A stretch of 64,000 nt of DNA. Source: Ptychodera flava. Lineage: Eukaryota; Hemichordata; Enteropneusta; Ptychoderidae. Position numbers and translations under genes: made by a program. The stretch spans positions 41,844,370 through 41,908,369 of the forward strand of contig NC_091939.1 of NCBI RefSeq assembly GCF_041260155.1, read 5' to 3'. Of this stretch, positions 40,601 to 52,793 are shown piece after piece. The first letter of the stretch is position 1; every line of letters starts with the position of its first letter. The notes below the pieces were generated by a model that was not told the DNA's origin, did not search any database, and saw only the letters and a program-made list of their open reading frames with translations.

Positions 40601-43328
40601 AATGCGTTCAGCGCGTTCCCAGTCTGCTCGCGATCGCTCAGTGTAGTGCGCGAGAAGCATCAAAAAACGCCTAAATTTTGACTTTTTTCAGGTAAAATTG
40701 GACTAAAAAGGTGTATAATAATAAGGTTATTCACAAAATACCGGGATTTATGTCCTCGTACATCGTACGCTACGGTATTGTCCTCGACACTACGCGTCTC
40801 GGACAATACCTCCGCTGCACGATGTACTCGGACATAAATCCCGGTATTTTGTGAATAACCTTATATTAATTGACAGAGAAAAGTCATATATGTCTTTACT
40901 CACAAAGATAAAATACCTCTTGTGAAATTTATTTCTCGTACTTTAGTTCCTCCTCCAGCAGCAGCTTCATCCAGTGTTTGTTGAAGTTTGCATCTTGGAG
41001 TTTTGTAATTTTTACCTTACTGCACTCCCTGAGTGTGTTGTTGAGCAATAAAGTAAAGTAATGCTAACTTTCACCACCTTTGTTTGAATGTCAACCATAA
41101 TTCCTTTTTCTACTTCACAAGACTGTCTAGCTTGTCAACTTAGCCTGTACCCGGTATATGTGTAAACTGCATTGTTATTGTTGACAAGTGAATTCTGGTC
41201 TGGACTAGAATTCAAATGTAAATAATAACGATGCATTTTACACAATATAGACGCTATGTTGACAAGCTAAATAGTGAGTGTTTCAACATTCTTTGGGAGT
41301 AGAATATGAAGTTGTTATTGATAAAAACAAATTATAATAAAAATATCAAAAGTTAGCATTACTGGCTCTTTAAAGAACTTTTCACCATCATGTTTTTTCC
41401 GAAATTCAGCTGTATTAAAATGAATTATATTACCATGCCCTGCCTGTCGCATTTTGATTGGTCGAGCTGAACCACGTGACTGACCACAAATACACAGTAA
41501 TGGTTCATTTACATGCCTGTGAATATGAATAATAAGATTAACAACTCAAGTATCGTAACTTTACAGCTCAAACGTAAATCACCATCAATCACAAAATAAA
41601 ATGAAGCACTTGTAGGTCATGTTGAGATACTTTTTTCTGAAAACATCTCCGGATTTGCCAATTTTTACAGCGCGCGTGACAGTGCGTCGCGTATTGCTCA
41701 GTTTTCTAGGGCCCAGTTGTCGTTCGCTCCGGAAATTTTCGCAAATTTTGACGGATTTCTCGGGTTCGCTGATAATATAATGGAAATAACAGACTCCGCT
41801 CTGACCATTAACGTTTATTTGTGGGTGCGGGCTCGAGGAAAGCCAAATTAACGGGCTCGGCAAGCCTCGCCCGTTAATTTTTGGCTTTCCTCTCGCCCTT
41901 GCCCACAAATAAACGTTAATGGTCAGCGCGTCGCCCGTTATTTCTATAATAATTTTATCATTTTCAGCTGCCAAACTTCCAAGACATGCAGAAAAGAATG
42001 CCCCAGAGGTTGTCACAGCAGTGTTGACAGTGGCCTGGTTACTTGTTGCTCTCATTACTGTCATTTTCTTTTCTGCTGGTACAAGCCTCTATCTCATGGC
42101 TGTCATGTTTCTACTGTATGGAATATTTGGAGCAGCCTGGTGTCTCCGCAGAGTTATCTATGCAACTGGTAAGATTTATCTTATCTTATTAGAGAGAAGA
42201 AAACTTCATTTAAGGTAGTATGGGCCTTGAAAGTGAAAGATCTAAACTTTTGCTCAAAACTTTCCTAAATGAAACTTTAACCCTTTCACCACCATGGTTT
42301 GTCCCAAATCCATTGTTTTTATGGTAAAGTTGGACCTGTACACAGGGAACTGGGGTGAAAGGGTTAAACCATTGTCTCACCACATGAAAATAAAAATCAG
42401 AGATCAACGTGCAAATTTTAGTACTAGAGAAACAAATGACCTGACATTTAACGATATTTGAAATTTAAAATGGTCGCAATCCCTGTGTTAACTCTACAGC
42501 AAAAATAAAATTTTCAAATAACTGGATGGTAAAATGTTTCTTACTCCATCCAAGAGCTTCAAAATGAGCTCCCACAAGTGGTACATCAGAAAAGATTTGT
42601 AAAAGACAAGTTTTGGAGTCCGAATATTTGCCCCCATGGTGCATTCTACCCTTAGTCACAGTCATTGCAATTTACAGATCCTGGCATAAAATTAAAGGCA
42701 TTATTTCAAGAAGTACATGATTCAACAGCAAAGAGTAAGCAGAGCTTTGAAACATTTACAACAGGAGTGTGCAATCTGGTAATCAGAAGTTGAGGACCAT
42801 CAGATTTCTTCTCTCGACCAGCTGATTTACAATTCTTATAGCTGTATGAATTGTTAAATACTGCTGGATGTGTTTGACAAAACAGCAGAGGATGTCCAAA
42901 ATTTTCTATAGGACCATCAAATCTGTTATACTGGTCGTTAAACCTCTGAACACCAAACACACATTAACACCATATTCTCTAGAAATAAGGTCTTTCCACA
43001 GAAATGCAAATGTGAAATATTCAGCTGAAATGGATTATTTATGCTTTCTTCCTCGCCAGGCTTCACGTTATATCTTTTGAATGCCCTGGCAAACAATCCC
43101 ATCGTTGCAGCCTGCATCTTAGTCTCTCTCTACATCCTCCGCAAACTGCTAAAGAGGCGTTCCTCAGAGATGGGTCTTGTTCAGCTTAACCATGCAATAA
43201 TGGACCTCCATGGACGTGTGGTTGAGATGGAGGGCAAATTGGATGCAATGCAAGGTTCAATAGATGAACTCAAGGCAGCTGGGTCTTCTTCTAAAAAGTT
43301 CAGCAAGATGTCTGAAAGAAATACATGA
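35464..43328 (+). CDS. TMEM109/BRI3BP-family ER membrane protein, complete, four exons
   Basis: Exons 35464-35577, 39387-39525, 41968-42168 and 43060-43328 (stop TGA) have consensus junctions and consistent phases and give 240 residues; vertebrate TMEM109 and BRI3BP are about 240-250. The protein has a signal peptide (residues 1-24, hydrophobic core LAIISIALVFFIVSC) and a ~70-residue lumenal region ending TCKEFFGVE. Two adjacent helices follow (VVTAVLTVAWLLVALITVIF, LYLMAVMFLLYGIFGAAWCL), then a third helix (NNPIVAACILVSLYILRKLL) and a C-terminal coiled coil (LNHAIMDLHGRVVEMEGKLD). Layout and local resemblance fit PF14965. Vertebrate TMEM109 (mitsugumin-23) is an ER/nuclear membrane cation-permeable protein; equating function is inference. 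The family identification is from layout and short motifs, so BRI3BP versus TMEM109 is not resolved. A CRE/ETS-like module lies upstream. Intron 2 ends in a foldback element only ~17 bases from exon 3. Confidence 0.68.
37565..37700. repeat. (CT)n-(TA)n-(GA)n compound microsatellite
   Basis: Two CT blocks, a short TA block and GA blocks in intron 1 of the TMEM109-like gene; CT and GA arms can pair as a hairpin. Confidence 0.85.
39023..39140. mobile_element. ~118-bp hairpin element in TMEM109-like intron 1
   Basis: Left arm TCCACACAGGTCAGACAGAG...AACATAAACAAATCA pairs with the right arm ending CTGACATGTGTGGA (39140). The centre is near 39080. It lies ~250 bases before exon 2. Non-coding MITE-like hairpin. 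Confidence 0.75.
40721..40864. mobile_element. ~144-bp near-perfect hairpin element in TMEM109-like intron 2
   Basis: Left arm ATAAGGTTATTCACAAAATA, continuing CCGGGATTTATGTCC and TACATCGT, is mirrored by the right arm ending AATAACCTTAT. The loop is near 40790 (GACACTACGCG). Arms are almost identical, suggesting a recent insertion. Non-coding. Confidence 0.85.
41131..41267. mobile_element. ~137-bp hairpin element in TMEM109-like intron 2
   Basis: Arms GCTTGTCAAC...GTGTAAACTGCATTGTTATT and AATAACGATGCATTTTACAC...GTTGACAAGC pair, with an inner pair AATTC around CTGGTCTGGAC. Confidence 0.7.
41428..41950. mobile_element. Foldback-tailed dispersed element, copy 2 (TMEM109-like intron 2)
   Basis: Same ~520-bp family as 12566-13083: shared ACCATGCCCTG start, TTGGTCGAGCTGAACCACGT, and a terminal hairpin with arms 41772-41844 and 41882-41950. 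The hairpin ends 17 bases before the AG acceptor of exon 3 at 41967, so it may occupy the branch-point region of this splice site. Confidence 0.75.
42279..42366. repeat. ~88-bp hairpin with AACCCTTTCACC ends
   Basis: AACCCTTTCACC at the left end and GGTGAAAGGGTT at the right end flank a short internal stretch, in TMEM109-like intron 3. A small MITE-like palindrome. Confidence 0.6.
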
Positions 43329-43879
43329 ATTTTTGGTTTTTTATTTTGGAGGAAGTGGTTTTACTTTTACCTTGAAGTCATGGTTTAAAAACATTTCAAA
43401 CATACAGGAGGAACTTTTTACTCCCATTATTTCAATATTGCCACTAGTGGCTTTCATTGCTTGAAATCTTTGTTTTCAAAAGTTGTGTAATTAGGGAGAG
43501 GTATTTACAGACACACAAGATAATAGAAAGTCCCTGCACTGGTCCTACAGAGCTAAAAAATCCACCCAGATACATTATACCATTTGTCATTGATCTTTAT
43601 CAGAGATCCATACTAATATATCCCACGGTAAGGTGAGACCAATTCAACTGAAATCCATCAATTTGTTGATAACGTTTACCTCATCATGATTGTCTCTTAT
43701 GCTCTAATAATACTTTATAGCATTGAAAATGTCAACTTTTTGGAGTATTTTTTCATGTTGAAAACTCACCATAATATTGTACAAAATTTTTTGCATTGAC
43801 TTGTTGTACAGTGCAGATTTGTGATGTAAAGTTGCAGCGCTTTTTGAACACTTACCAGCAAATTTGTTGTATGCCAACT

Positions 43880-43885
43880 AATAAA
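43880..43885 (+). terminator. Candidate polyadenylation signal of the TMEM109-like gene
   Basis: AATAAA occurs about 550 bases after the stop codon in AT-rich 3' sequence. Other AT-rich hexamers further on could also serve, so the 3' end is not fixed. Confidence 0.3.
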
Positions 43886-45390
43886 TAATGCCATAAATGA
43901 TTTCTTTTGTACGGGCCAATCTGTGATCATAATGTAACAAAAGTCTTCATTAAGGCTATTATGAATATCAGTATTTGTTTAATTTGTTCAGTTTCTCCGA
44001 AAGATAATGTTCTGGAGCAGGGTTAACTTGTACTGTTATGATGGTGAAAGGGACAGCTCTCGTAGGTTTTTATGAATTTAAAGTTTTTTCATACAGATTT
44101 AATGAACAGAGATGTGCTGCTGATAGTCCAGCTCAACGACCCATATGGTCTGAATCTTTCCAATTTAAATCAAAACAAAATAGGTTTTAGACATTCAAGG
44201 ATACCACATGTAAAGAGTGAACATTGATATGTAACATCATTAGTGAGGATTTCAATGCACGATGCATAAAGTAACCTTTGTCTGTAGTGTAGCATTGACT
44301 AAAATACATGTCATCCAGGGTGTGATAGTTTCAGTGGAAAGGATCTCTTTGCAACATATTCAATACGTTTAAGTCAACGGCCTTCCATGACCTGCGACCC
44401 AGACTTAAGGCCAGCTGCTTGTGCGTTGGTCTGCATTAATTGTCTTTTTGACAGCATTGTGTTTGTAACTTTTGACTGTTTTTATTGTATCTGGGGTATA
44501 TGGTACTCTGGGACATGTTACATTGATAACTTCTCTTAGTTTCAGTAGCTAATGAGACATCCACTACTTGTATTTGTGTATTTCATGACAGACTTTTCAG
44601 TATTATATCTTTGTCATTGGGAGTGCAATTTAGCTATACTTGGTCATACACTGATACTTTTTGCCAGCCAATTAACCTTGTCAGCAAATCTTCAAATTTA
44701 CATGAAAGCTTTGAATCGCTCATCAAATTTGTCCATGGTCCTTGAGCTATTGATACCCTTTAAGTTTATTGTAATGGTCTGTTCAGTTTATAATATGCCA
44801 GACTGAATAGTTGATTTTCAATGTATGGATATCATTGCTCGTCTAAAGCTTATATCTATGAGATAACACAGATATGATGTCATACTAAGTTTCCGTATTG
44901 TGTTTACATTGGTATAGAATTGCAGTGGTACACAGGTCATCATCAGCTACTGTAACTATTTATTGTGCATTAATATACCAAAGTGTTTATGTGTCATTGA
45001 AAAATGATTTCTTCAATGCAATAAATATTGTATCAGCACATTATTATACTATCATTTGCATACATAATTGCTCCTATACAATATTTTATCTGATCAGCAC
45101 CTTATCACACACTGTAATTGCAGAATTGCATACTTGTATATTGCAATGGTATTAAACGGCCCAATGAAGCATTCGATACATGTAGCTTTGATAGATTGAG
45201 AACAGAACCATGGGTAATCTGATACAGCTTAGGTACAGAATTCAGTAATTCAGTTATTGAATGTCCACTGTACAACACTTATGGGAGACTGTTCAGACAA
45301 AATCCTGTACCTCTCAATGTACCTTGAGACGGCGGTACGGTTGGGAACTTTTTGGTCTTTGAGATGTGAGTGTTCTCAATGTCATTTTTA

Positions 45391-45992
45391 GCTCACATTT
45401 GGTATATGTATAAATACCAAAAAGTCGGTTGGTAACGTCTGTATTTCTTTCTTTCTTGTATGTATGTATGCATGCATGCATGCATGTATGTATGTATGTA
45501 TCCACATCAAAAACTCCAAAACCACAGCACCTACCATCTTAGTATTTGTTGTACAGGTGAACATGTCAGTGTCAAAAATATGCAAATGAGGTAACAAAAA
45601 GAGAAAATCCAGCAAATTGCTAAAAATCTGTAACCACAGGCCAGATTTAGTAGAAACTTGGTATGCAGGTTAATTATGGTGACTTTCGACAGATTTGTGA
45701 AAATGTTGCTGAAATTTTGATAGTTGTGTTTTTGGGACAATTTTTCCCATTTTTGGTCAAAAAATCTTCTTCTCTAAAGCGCTCATCCGATTGCCTTCAA
45801 ACCTGATATGAATGATCCTAGGTTTGATCTCTGTCAGATTTTGTTCAAATTGTGGTGAAATTTTGTTGGTCAAAAAGTAATTTTCTCTGAAATTGCTCAT
45901 CTGATTGCTTTTAAACTTGGTATGCATGTTCCCATTGGTAAACATAGTTAAGTATACTCACTCTGGCCTGCCACGTCAAATCAAATGTGAGC
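45391..45992. mobile_element. ~600-bp element with GCTCACATTTG inverted ends and a GTAT/GCAT microsatellite
   Basis: The left end GCTCACATTTG and the right end CAAATGTGAGC are exact reverse complements. Inside are a (TATG/CATG)n microsatellite (45457-45500) and two imperfect ~120-bp repeats around CTCATCCGATTGCCTTCAAAC. Inverted ends plus microsatellite plus core repeats recall pearl-type elements. Confidence 0.55.
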
Positions 45993-47344
45993 CGAGTGTC
46001 ACTGATACTATGTTTATGAATGGCATCAAATTACAACTGGAAAAACACACTTCAAATATGCATTATTGTTATTACTTAGTTTATGGAGATGTTAGCAACA
46101 TACCTGCAATATTAGCTAGACTTTCTATTGAACTGTGTTTCCACAAGATGACATTGTTAAAAAGATGGAAAATAATTATTTAATGTGATCAGTTGAAATA
46201 CTGAAGTGTTTTTGTGTTTTGAATCTTATCAACAATACAAATACAGCACAATGAAGTTGTTAAAATTCTTTTAGATTTATTTGTCATAAAAGAAATTGAT
46301 ATTGTACTAGTAATATGTGGTGTATATATAGTGACTGTTCATAGAAGTTTTAGTACATGTTGAATTTGTCATGCAAAGCTTTACTTGTGTCTTCACAAAA
46401 ATGAAAAAAAAAATCAAGTTAAATTCTCATGCAGAATTGGAGGATTTTGGAAACCGGTATAGTTTTAAGACCAGCAGGATGGGATTTTTTTTCCAGCATT
46501 GTATGTATTTATTCTTGCTCTTTTTATGTACAGAATACCAGGATGTGTGACCTTTAAGGTCGCCATCAGTGTAACCAGGGTAATATTTTGTATGTTTGAC
46601 CATTGTTGTTCTCAGGTGATTTGCATATGTAGAGTACATCATATTTGTGATTGTAGTGTAGCCAGACTGTTTCAGTCTTCAATGTTTGGTCTGTACCAAA
46701 GTTTAGAGTGCAATGATATTGTGTTCAGTTAAGGAATGAACTGATGCAGATATGAATTCTTGGAGTATAAACTTTAGTTTTTACTAGAATGTAATTTTCA
46801 TCAAAGAGCCATTGTCATGGTTAGAACTCATGGCCTTATTGACTGTTATTTCTGCTGAAGAAATCCTAGATGTGACAACAGTTGTTGGTATAATTCAAAT
46901 TTAAAGAGCGATTTTGCACACTTTTATTAAATTTCTGGGTACACAGAATTAGCTACAAGTGAGCTCTTAAGATTAACTACACTGACTGCAAACTATTTTA
47001 GATGTGTGAACATTTTAAGTTTGTCTGTAAGCTAAGTCAAAACAATGTTCAGTTCTTTATGGAAATAATCGTGGATGAAGATTTTGTAACTACTTGTAAA
47101 GAGTTAACAAGGCTAAATTGTGACAAGGAATTATCAATTTTCTAATGATACCTTCATAATTGTTCAGTATCAACATTTTTTGTTATAATTACAGTAAAGC
47201 TACATACGAGGTGCTTCTTGACAAAGTGGATCTTTGTATGTTTTGTTCAGTTTAATTGAAATCTAAATCAATTTGTATATAAGCTACTGGGAATGTTTCA
47301 GTTTGTAATGTAATTAGTCTGTGTAATCTTGCAAAATATTATAT

Positions 47345-47464
47345 ATTATTGCCTGAATACATGGGTTTATCTGCCCGAGAGCAGGTGACAATTTGCCAGA
47401 TGCAAGGATGGCAGATTGTCTCCTGCTGTAAGGGCACATAAATCCATGTATTCAGGCAATAATA
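47345..47464. mobile_element. ~120-bp hairpin element
   Basis: Left arm ATTATTGCCTGAATACATGG, continuing through ATCTGCCC and GAGCAGGTGACAAT, pairs with the right arm ending CATGTATTCAGGCAATAAT. Intergenic, non-coding. Confidence 0.75.
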
Positions 47465-48117
47465 TTTTTATTACATGCCTCTTCTAAGTTAACGCTAAAA
47501 GATATTTAGTTACATGCAGGGCATTCTCAGTAGCAGTGTGTGCATGGATATTTTACATCTAGTGTTAAGAGTACCTTGATGTTGAAATCGTCGAAGGGCT
47601 TCTCTGAACCAGGTAACTATGGAAACCGGTCAGTGCATCGTTCACACGGCACGCTTACTCCATGGATGTTCCTATTCAAATCAATCCACTGATCGTTGCA
47701 CTCACATCAAGGCATGTAATAAACTGGTTAGGATCATGGTATTATCATTTGCTTATCTCTCTAAGGAATGTCCCATTCAGTTAAAAATGTTGACTTTAAA
47801 ACATTCATGAATATCTTGTAGGAGTTTTCATAATCTCGTACTCTCAATGTTTGTTTTACTGAACTGGGTAATTTTTATAATGAGTCCCCACGGACACCGT
47901 CCGGGGGGACTTATAGGTTTGGTCATGTCCGTCCGTGTGTGCGTGTGTGCGTCCGTCCGTCCGTCCGTCCGTCCGTTCACGCAGATAACTCAGACATGCC
48001 CAGGTCAATTTCTTTCAAACTTTGCACAAGGATAGTTCCCTACCCCATACAGATGCACGTCGATTTGTTTCACAATGCGATCAATTTTGGCCGTGTTAGA
48101 GGACTTTTTAGTTTTCA

Positions 48118-48302
48118 CCTCCATAGACTTCCATGTATAAGGCAGTCTCCATAGACTCCCATGTATAAGGCAGTCCATAGACTCCCATGTATAAGGCAGT
48201 CCATAGACTCCCATGTATAAGGCAGTCTCCATAGACTCCCATGTATAAGGCAGTCCATAGACTCCCATGTATAAGGCAGTCCATAGACTCCCATGTATAA
48301 GG
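48118..48302. repeat. ~27-bp tandem repeat (CATAGACTCCCATGTATAAG type)
   Basis: About seven units of ATAGACTCCCATGTATAAGG with CAGTC or CAGTCTC spacers inside pearl-like copy 1. The units have no stop codon in several frames on the minus strand, which creates a false repetitive protein. Confidence 0.9.
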
Positions 48303-48469
48303 CCAAGAAAAATAAAAATTTAGTTTCTCATCGTATTCATATTGCAAAAAGGATGCAGTGACACAGTTTTTAGTCCCCACAGATGAAGTCCAGGGGGCTT
48401 ATAGATAGGGTCATGTCCGTCCGTGAGTCCATCTGTGAGTCCATCCGTTCATGCAGATATCTCAGATAT

Positions 48470-49560
48470 TTTGACAAAATGTCACGTGACCTTGGTGACC
48501 TTTGACCTCAAATATATATATTTGTCCATAACTCAGTAACCATAAGTGCTACACCCTTCATATATGGTATGATGGGACCAGCTAATGACGCCACATATTG
48601 TACCTCATTAATTATGCACATATCTAATTTTGAGCGAGCCAATAGAGCTAGAGGTCTGATTTTTGGTATATAGGGATGACTTAGCAATACAATTTTTTTT
48701 CAAAAATGTCACGTGACCTCAATGACCTTTGACCTCAAATATACATATTCATCCACAACTCAGTAACCACAAGTGCTACACCCTTCATATATGGTATGAT
48801 GGCACAGCTTATGACGCCACATATTGTACCTCATTAATTATGCACATATCTAATTTTGAGCAAGCCAATAGAGCTGGAGGTCTGATTTTTGGTATATAGG
48901 GATAACTTAGCAATACAATTTTTTTGACAAAATGTCACGTGACCTCGGTGACCTTTGACCTCAAATATATATATTTGTCCATAACTCAGTAACCACAAGT
49001 GCTACTACTTTCATGTATGGTATGATGGGACACTTTATGATGCCACATATTGTACCTTATTAATTATGCGCATATCTAATTTTGAGCAAGCCAATAGAGC
49101 TAGAGGTCTGATTTTTGGTATATAGGGATAACTTAGCAATACAATTATTTTGACAAAATGTCACATGACCTCGATGACCTTTGACCCCAAATATACATAT
49201 TTGTCCATAACTCAGTAACCACAAGTGCTACTACCTTCATGTATGGTATGATGGGACACTTTATGATGCCACATATTGTACCTCATTACTTATGCGCATA
49301 TCTAATTTTGAGCGAGCCAATAGAGCTAGAGGTCTGATTTTTGGTATATAGTGATAACTTAGCAATACAATTATTTTGACAAAATGTCACATGACGTCGA
49401 TGACCTTTGACCTCAAATATACATGTTTGTCCATAACTCAGTAACCACAAGTGGTACACCCTTCATATATGGTATGATGGGAGACCTTATGATGCTTCAT
49501 ACTGTACCTCATTAATTATGCGTATATCTAATTCTGAGCAAACCCATAGAGCTTGATGTC
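48470..49560. repeat. Five ~227-bp tandem core units of pearl-like copy 1
   Basis: The landmark ATGTCACGTGACCT or a near variant recurs at about 48480, 48708, 48934, 49159 and 49386. Each unit also carries TTGACCTCAAATATA, CATAACTCAGTAACC and ATTATGCGCATATCTAATTT. Identity between units is high. Confidence 0.85.
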
Positions 49561-52039
49561 TGTCATACATATGCACATAGATTTGTTCTGTGATACGATC
49601 CAATAAGGCCGCCATGTGGCCATTTTATTACGATTTTTTCATGTCCTGAACTACAGCTCAGACATGTATCAAGCGAATTTATTCAAAAGTATTTTTATCA
49701 CAGACCTAATGAAGAGGACTCTATCCTCTCTGGGGACCTGTAATCAAAGTACTACCCATTAACAAGTGGGGACTGTGTCATCAACGATGACTTGTTTTTA
49801 TAATGCGTCTGTCAGTACTGTAGATGATATCTTCTTAGATGTTAGGTAGTATTAGCTTGTGCTGATTGAATCTATGCACTTTGTATTTTGTCTACTGCGA
49901 TTTTTCTTCCATTAAAAAACCGAATTAAGCTTGTTACTAAAGTCACAAAGCTCAATGAGATTAGGGTAGTCTAGACAGCCACCATGCTGTTTTGTTTACA
50001 TTGAGGATCACATTGATGATCAACCCCAAAAGTTCAGACACACCAAAATTGATGACATAGATGTGGGTTGTCGTGACTGAGAACAAATTCCAGTATTTTC
50101 TGTTCAGAGACACAAACTTGGCTTTAGCATATGATAGTACGATAATATTGAGCATGCTTGAATCAGCAGCACAATGTTGACATTTCACAAATTGAACATT
50201 AGAGATTGTTCCATGATGGTCACCATACCAGTACACAAAGAGTTTCAGCAACTGTATGAGTTGTGCATAACATAGTGGGGTCCTTAAATGCATCATAATG
50301 AACTTTGACCTTAAAGGCCACCAATTCATCTACTGTGTATTTTCACTTTACTTTGGTGTTATCATGAATGCACAATACTCATTGTATTTGCAGCATACTT
50401 TGCACAATTTTGTTGTTATGTTTAATAGTGTGGAATAAATTAGCTGGTTTATACCTACGACAATTGTGCATGGAGCTGTGTATGTTTATCTCTCAGAATG
50501 GATTCCTGTGAACCCAATGAAATCCTTGAGAGGAGTAGGTAGAATGTATAAAAAGTGTTTCCCATTTATTTCCTATGTCAGAAACTGTGAGGCAAAATTG
50601 TATATGTTTGTGATATTTTCACAGAAACACAACCAAAGATCTCCAAGCCAATAATAAGTTTTCTTAAATATTACTGCTTGATGAATTACCAAATACCACT
50701 TACATTAATCCCATGTAATAAAATATAATAAGAAGACAGCTTTACCTTGGTATGGTAGTTTATATCACTTAAATTTTGATGTACATGTACCAGGCTGCAT
50801 GGTATTGTGTGTGTTTGTGTGTGTCCGTTAATTGCGACACTTGTCGACCATTACATACTTTGCCTTTACATATTTGATGGATAATGTGTTCAAATGCACT
50901 TGACATTGTGATTATTACAAGCTAAAGGCCCACATAAGCCATTAAACGTTGTATATGTACAGTCACTCTGGCCTGCCTCGTCGACCCCCCCCCCCCCAGC
51001 AGTACCAGTATTTGTGAATGCAATCTAACAGCATGAATATCTGTGACACAATGTAGTGTGTTCGAATGTTCAACAATTGCTTGCGGGCATTGTTGTTTTC
51101 CCCACAAAAGATAGGAGTAATTATGAGTGAATATTACTCATAAAATCAGATTGTATTTTATCAGGCTTGAGCGTCCTTTCTGTTCTGCAATACTACAAAA
51201 GTAACTATAATACACACACAAACAATTCCATAATATACACTATGACAATGGAAAGAAACAAACAGAACATCAATGACACTTGGCATATATTGAATTCATG
51301 TGGTTTTTCCTTAGTCCTCCCAAAAAGATTTTGGTATTTTTGTCCATCCCCCCAAAAAATTATTTTTCTTGGGGGAAATGGATGGTCCCCCCTGAAAATC
51401 TTCTGGGCCCCTGGAAGTAATTCAGACACTCCCTAAGGATAATTGAAAAACAGTATTTGAATATCATGATAGAGCAGATACTTTAGTGAACACCCTGTGA
51501 GAAAAAATTGCCTACTCATTTTACGTGTACCAGAAGCTGTTAACAGAGCCCAATTATAGCTTGCAATTACGTACCTTATATGTTAAAGAATGAGTGAAAT
51601 GATAGCAGTGTATTAAATATTGAAATATTTTTTAATCTCAGCTTACACCGTAAGTATACAGCAGTCTTCCACGGATGGTTAAATTGTGCTAAGGGACTGA
51701 ATATAAATTACATACCGGGAGGGTTAGTGTTTTTCAAAATGACCATGCATGGAAAAAAGTGATACTTTAAAAGTGCTTGCATAAAAATAATGACCTCCCC
51801 TAATTTTAATGCACAAAAACAGTGCCTTTCCCTGTTATGTCACAGTCATATCAATAATATCTCAATTGAAATTATTTCTCATTTGCCCTTCAAAGAAGAC
51901 TTTTCAGTTTTGTAAATAATCACTTTTATGCCATGTTTCATCTGATGAATAAGAGATCACACGTCACGAGAATAATTCTATCAACTACCCCAACTATAAT
52001 TGGCTATTTAAATTTGAAAGGACAATGGCTGTAATGCTT

Positions 52040-52498
52040 ACCGCCATTGACAGTTGGCTGTAACTGTATAGAGAGCACTATTATTGTCGAGAAACTTATT
52101 ACTACGCAGATACTGTATTCTTGTCCCTCCCTTTTATATAAATTGCCATTTTATGCACCACTCAGATGCCTCGGGGCCCCATCTTTATTTCAAGTTCAAC
52201 GTTGCAGGTCGAATCTTAGAAAATATGATTTTATCATTAGGTCTATTACACTATGTAATGACACTTCTGTGAATATTTTTACCTAGTACTGCTTTTAAGA
52301 CGTTTGTGTCCAAGTATTTTTATCCTTAGCGGCCATTCTCTGTATTCATTCTGTACATATTATATTTTTTAATGTTTACTATTTGTTGATATTGTACTGT
52401 TTGCCTTTTTGTGTGTTTGTATTTATTTTCTGGGAGTCTGTTATTGGGCCCTTGGGTCTGTTGATCCGTCAAATAAATAAATAAATAAATAAATAAAA
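52040..52498 (+). mobile_element. 3' end of a degraded non-LTR retrotransposon
   Basis: A C-terminal reverse-transcriptase-like stretch (RCRSNLRKYDFIIRSITLCN) resembles the end of CR1/Jockey-like ORF2 proteins ('...SITLWN..P'). It is followed by stops and ends with an (AAAT)n tail at 52471-52498. Heavily 5' truncated and frameshifted; orientation opposite to the 5757-6740 copy. Confidence 0.6.
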
Positions 52499-52625
52499 AT
52501 GGTTTTCTCACAACCGACATATACAACAGTTTCGATGAAATTCAAAACTTGCAAATTTCATGTATCCGCGTGCACTTCTTTAATACCTCCAACTTCCAGT
52601 AGAATACATGTATCAGTTATCAAAC

Positions 52626-52627
<2 letters not shown>

Positions 52628-52714
<87 letters not shown>
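52628..52714. repeat. (TA)n microsatellite
   Basis: About 43 TA units with one interruption, directly followed by the 52721-52793 element fragment. Confidence 0.95.
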
Positions 52715-52719
<5 letters not shown>

Positions 52720-52720
52720 G

Positions 52721-52793
52721 AGAGGCGACAGCAGAGAATACCGCGTAAGTATAGACGCCGCCGTACTCTGCATCTAATTTTAAGCAGATTGGA
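52721..52793. mobile_element. Fragment related to the 29619-29710 hairpin element
   Basis: GAGGCGACAGCAGAGAATAC, then GCCGCCGTACTCTGCATCTA and GCAGATTGGA match the reverse complement of 29598-29680. It directly abuts the (TA)n tract; TA-rich tracts are common insertion sites for TIR elements. Confidence 0.55.

Larger units (their letters stand above)
47883..49798 (+). mobile_element. Pearl-like non-autonomous element, copy 1
   Basis: Begins AGTCCCCACGGACACCGTCC, followed by CTTATAGGTTTGGTCATGTC and a (CCGT)n microsatellite (47950-47978). It ends AAGTGGGGACTGTGTCATCA near 49798. Both ends recur in opposite orientation at 60711-62171. Conserved ends, an (ACGG)n-type microsatellite and a tandem core are the hallmarks of pearl elements known from marine invertebrates, which are linked to Helentron-type transposons. 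The interior holds a second start-like block at 48372 (nested or tandem copy), ~27-bp repeats and ~227-bp repeats. No protein is encoded. Confidence 0.65.

Noticed and set aside
41585..42064. 159-codon minus-strand frame
   Set aside because: Covers the foldback element and the antisense of TMEM109-like exon 3; the similar piece at 13000-13284 shows it comes from the dispersed element.
48005..48380. Minus-strand frames with a repeated MGVYGLPYTWESM-like unit
   Set aside because: Three frames of the same 27-bp repeat are open; they lie inside a pearl-like element with no start or splice context.
48470..49560. Regular repeats that might suggest a CRISPR array
   Set aside because: Units are ~227 bp and directly tandem with no unique spacers, in a eukaryotic genome; this is a transposon core.
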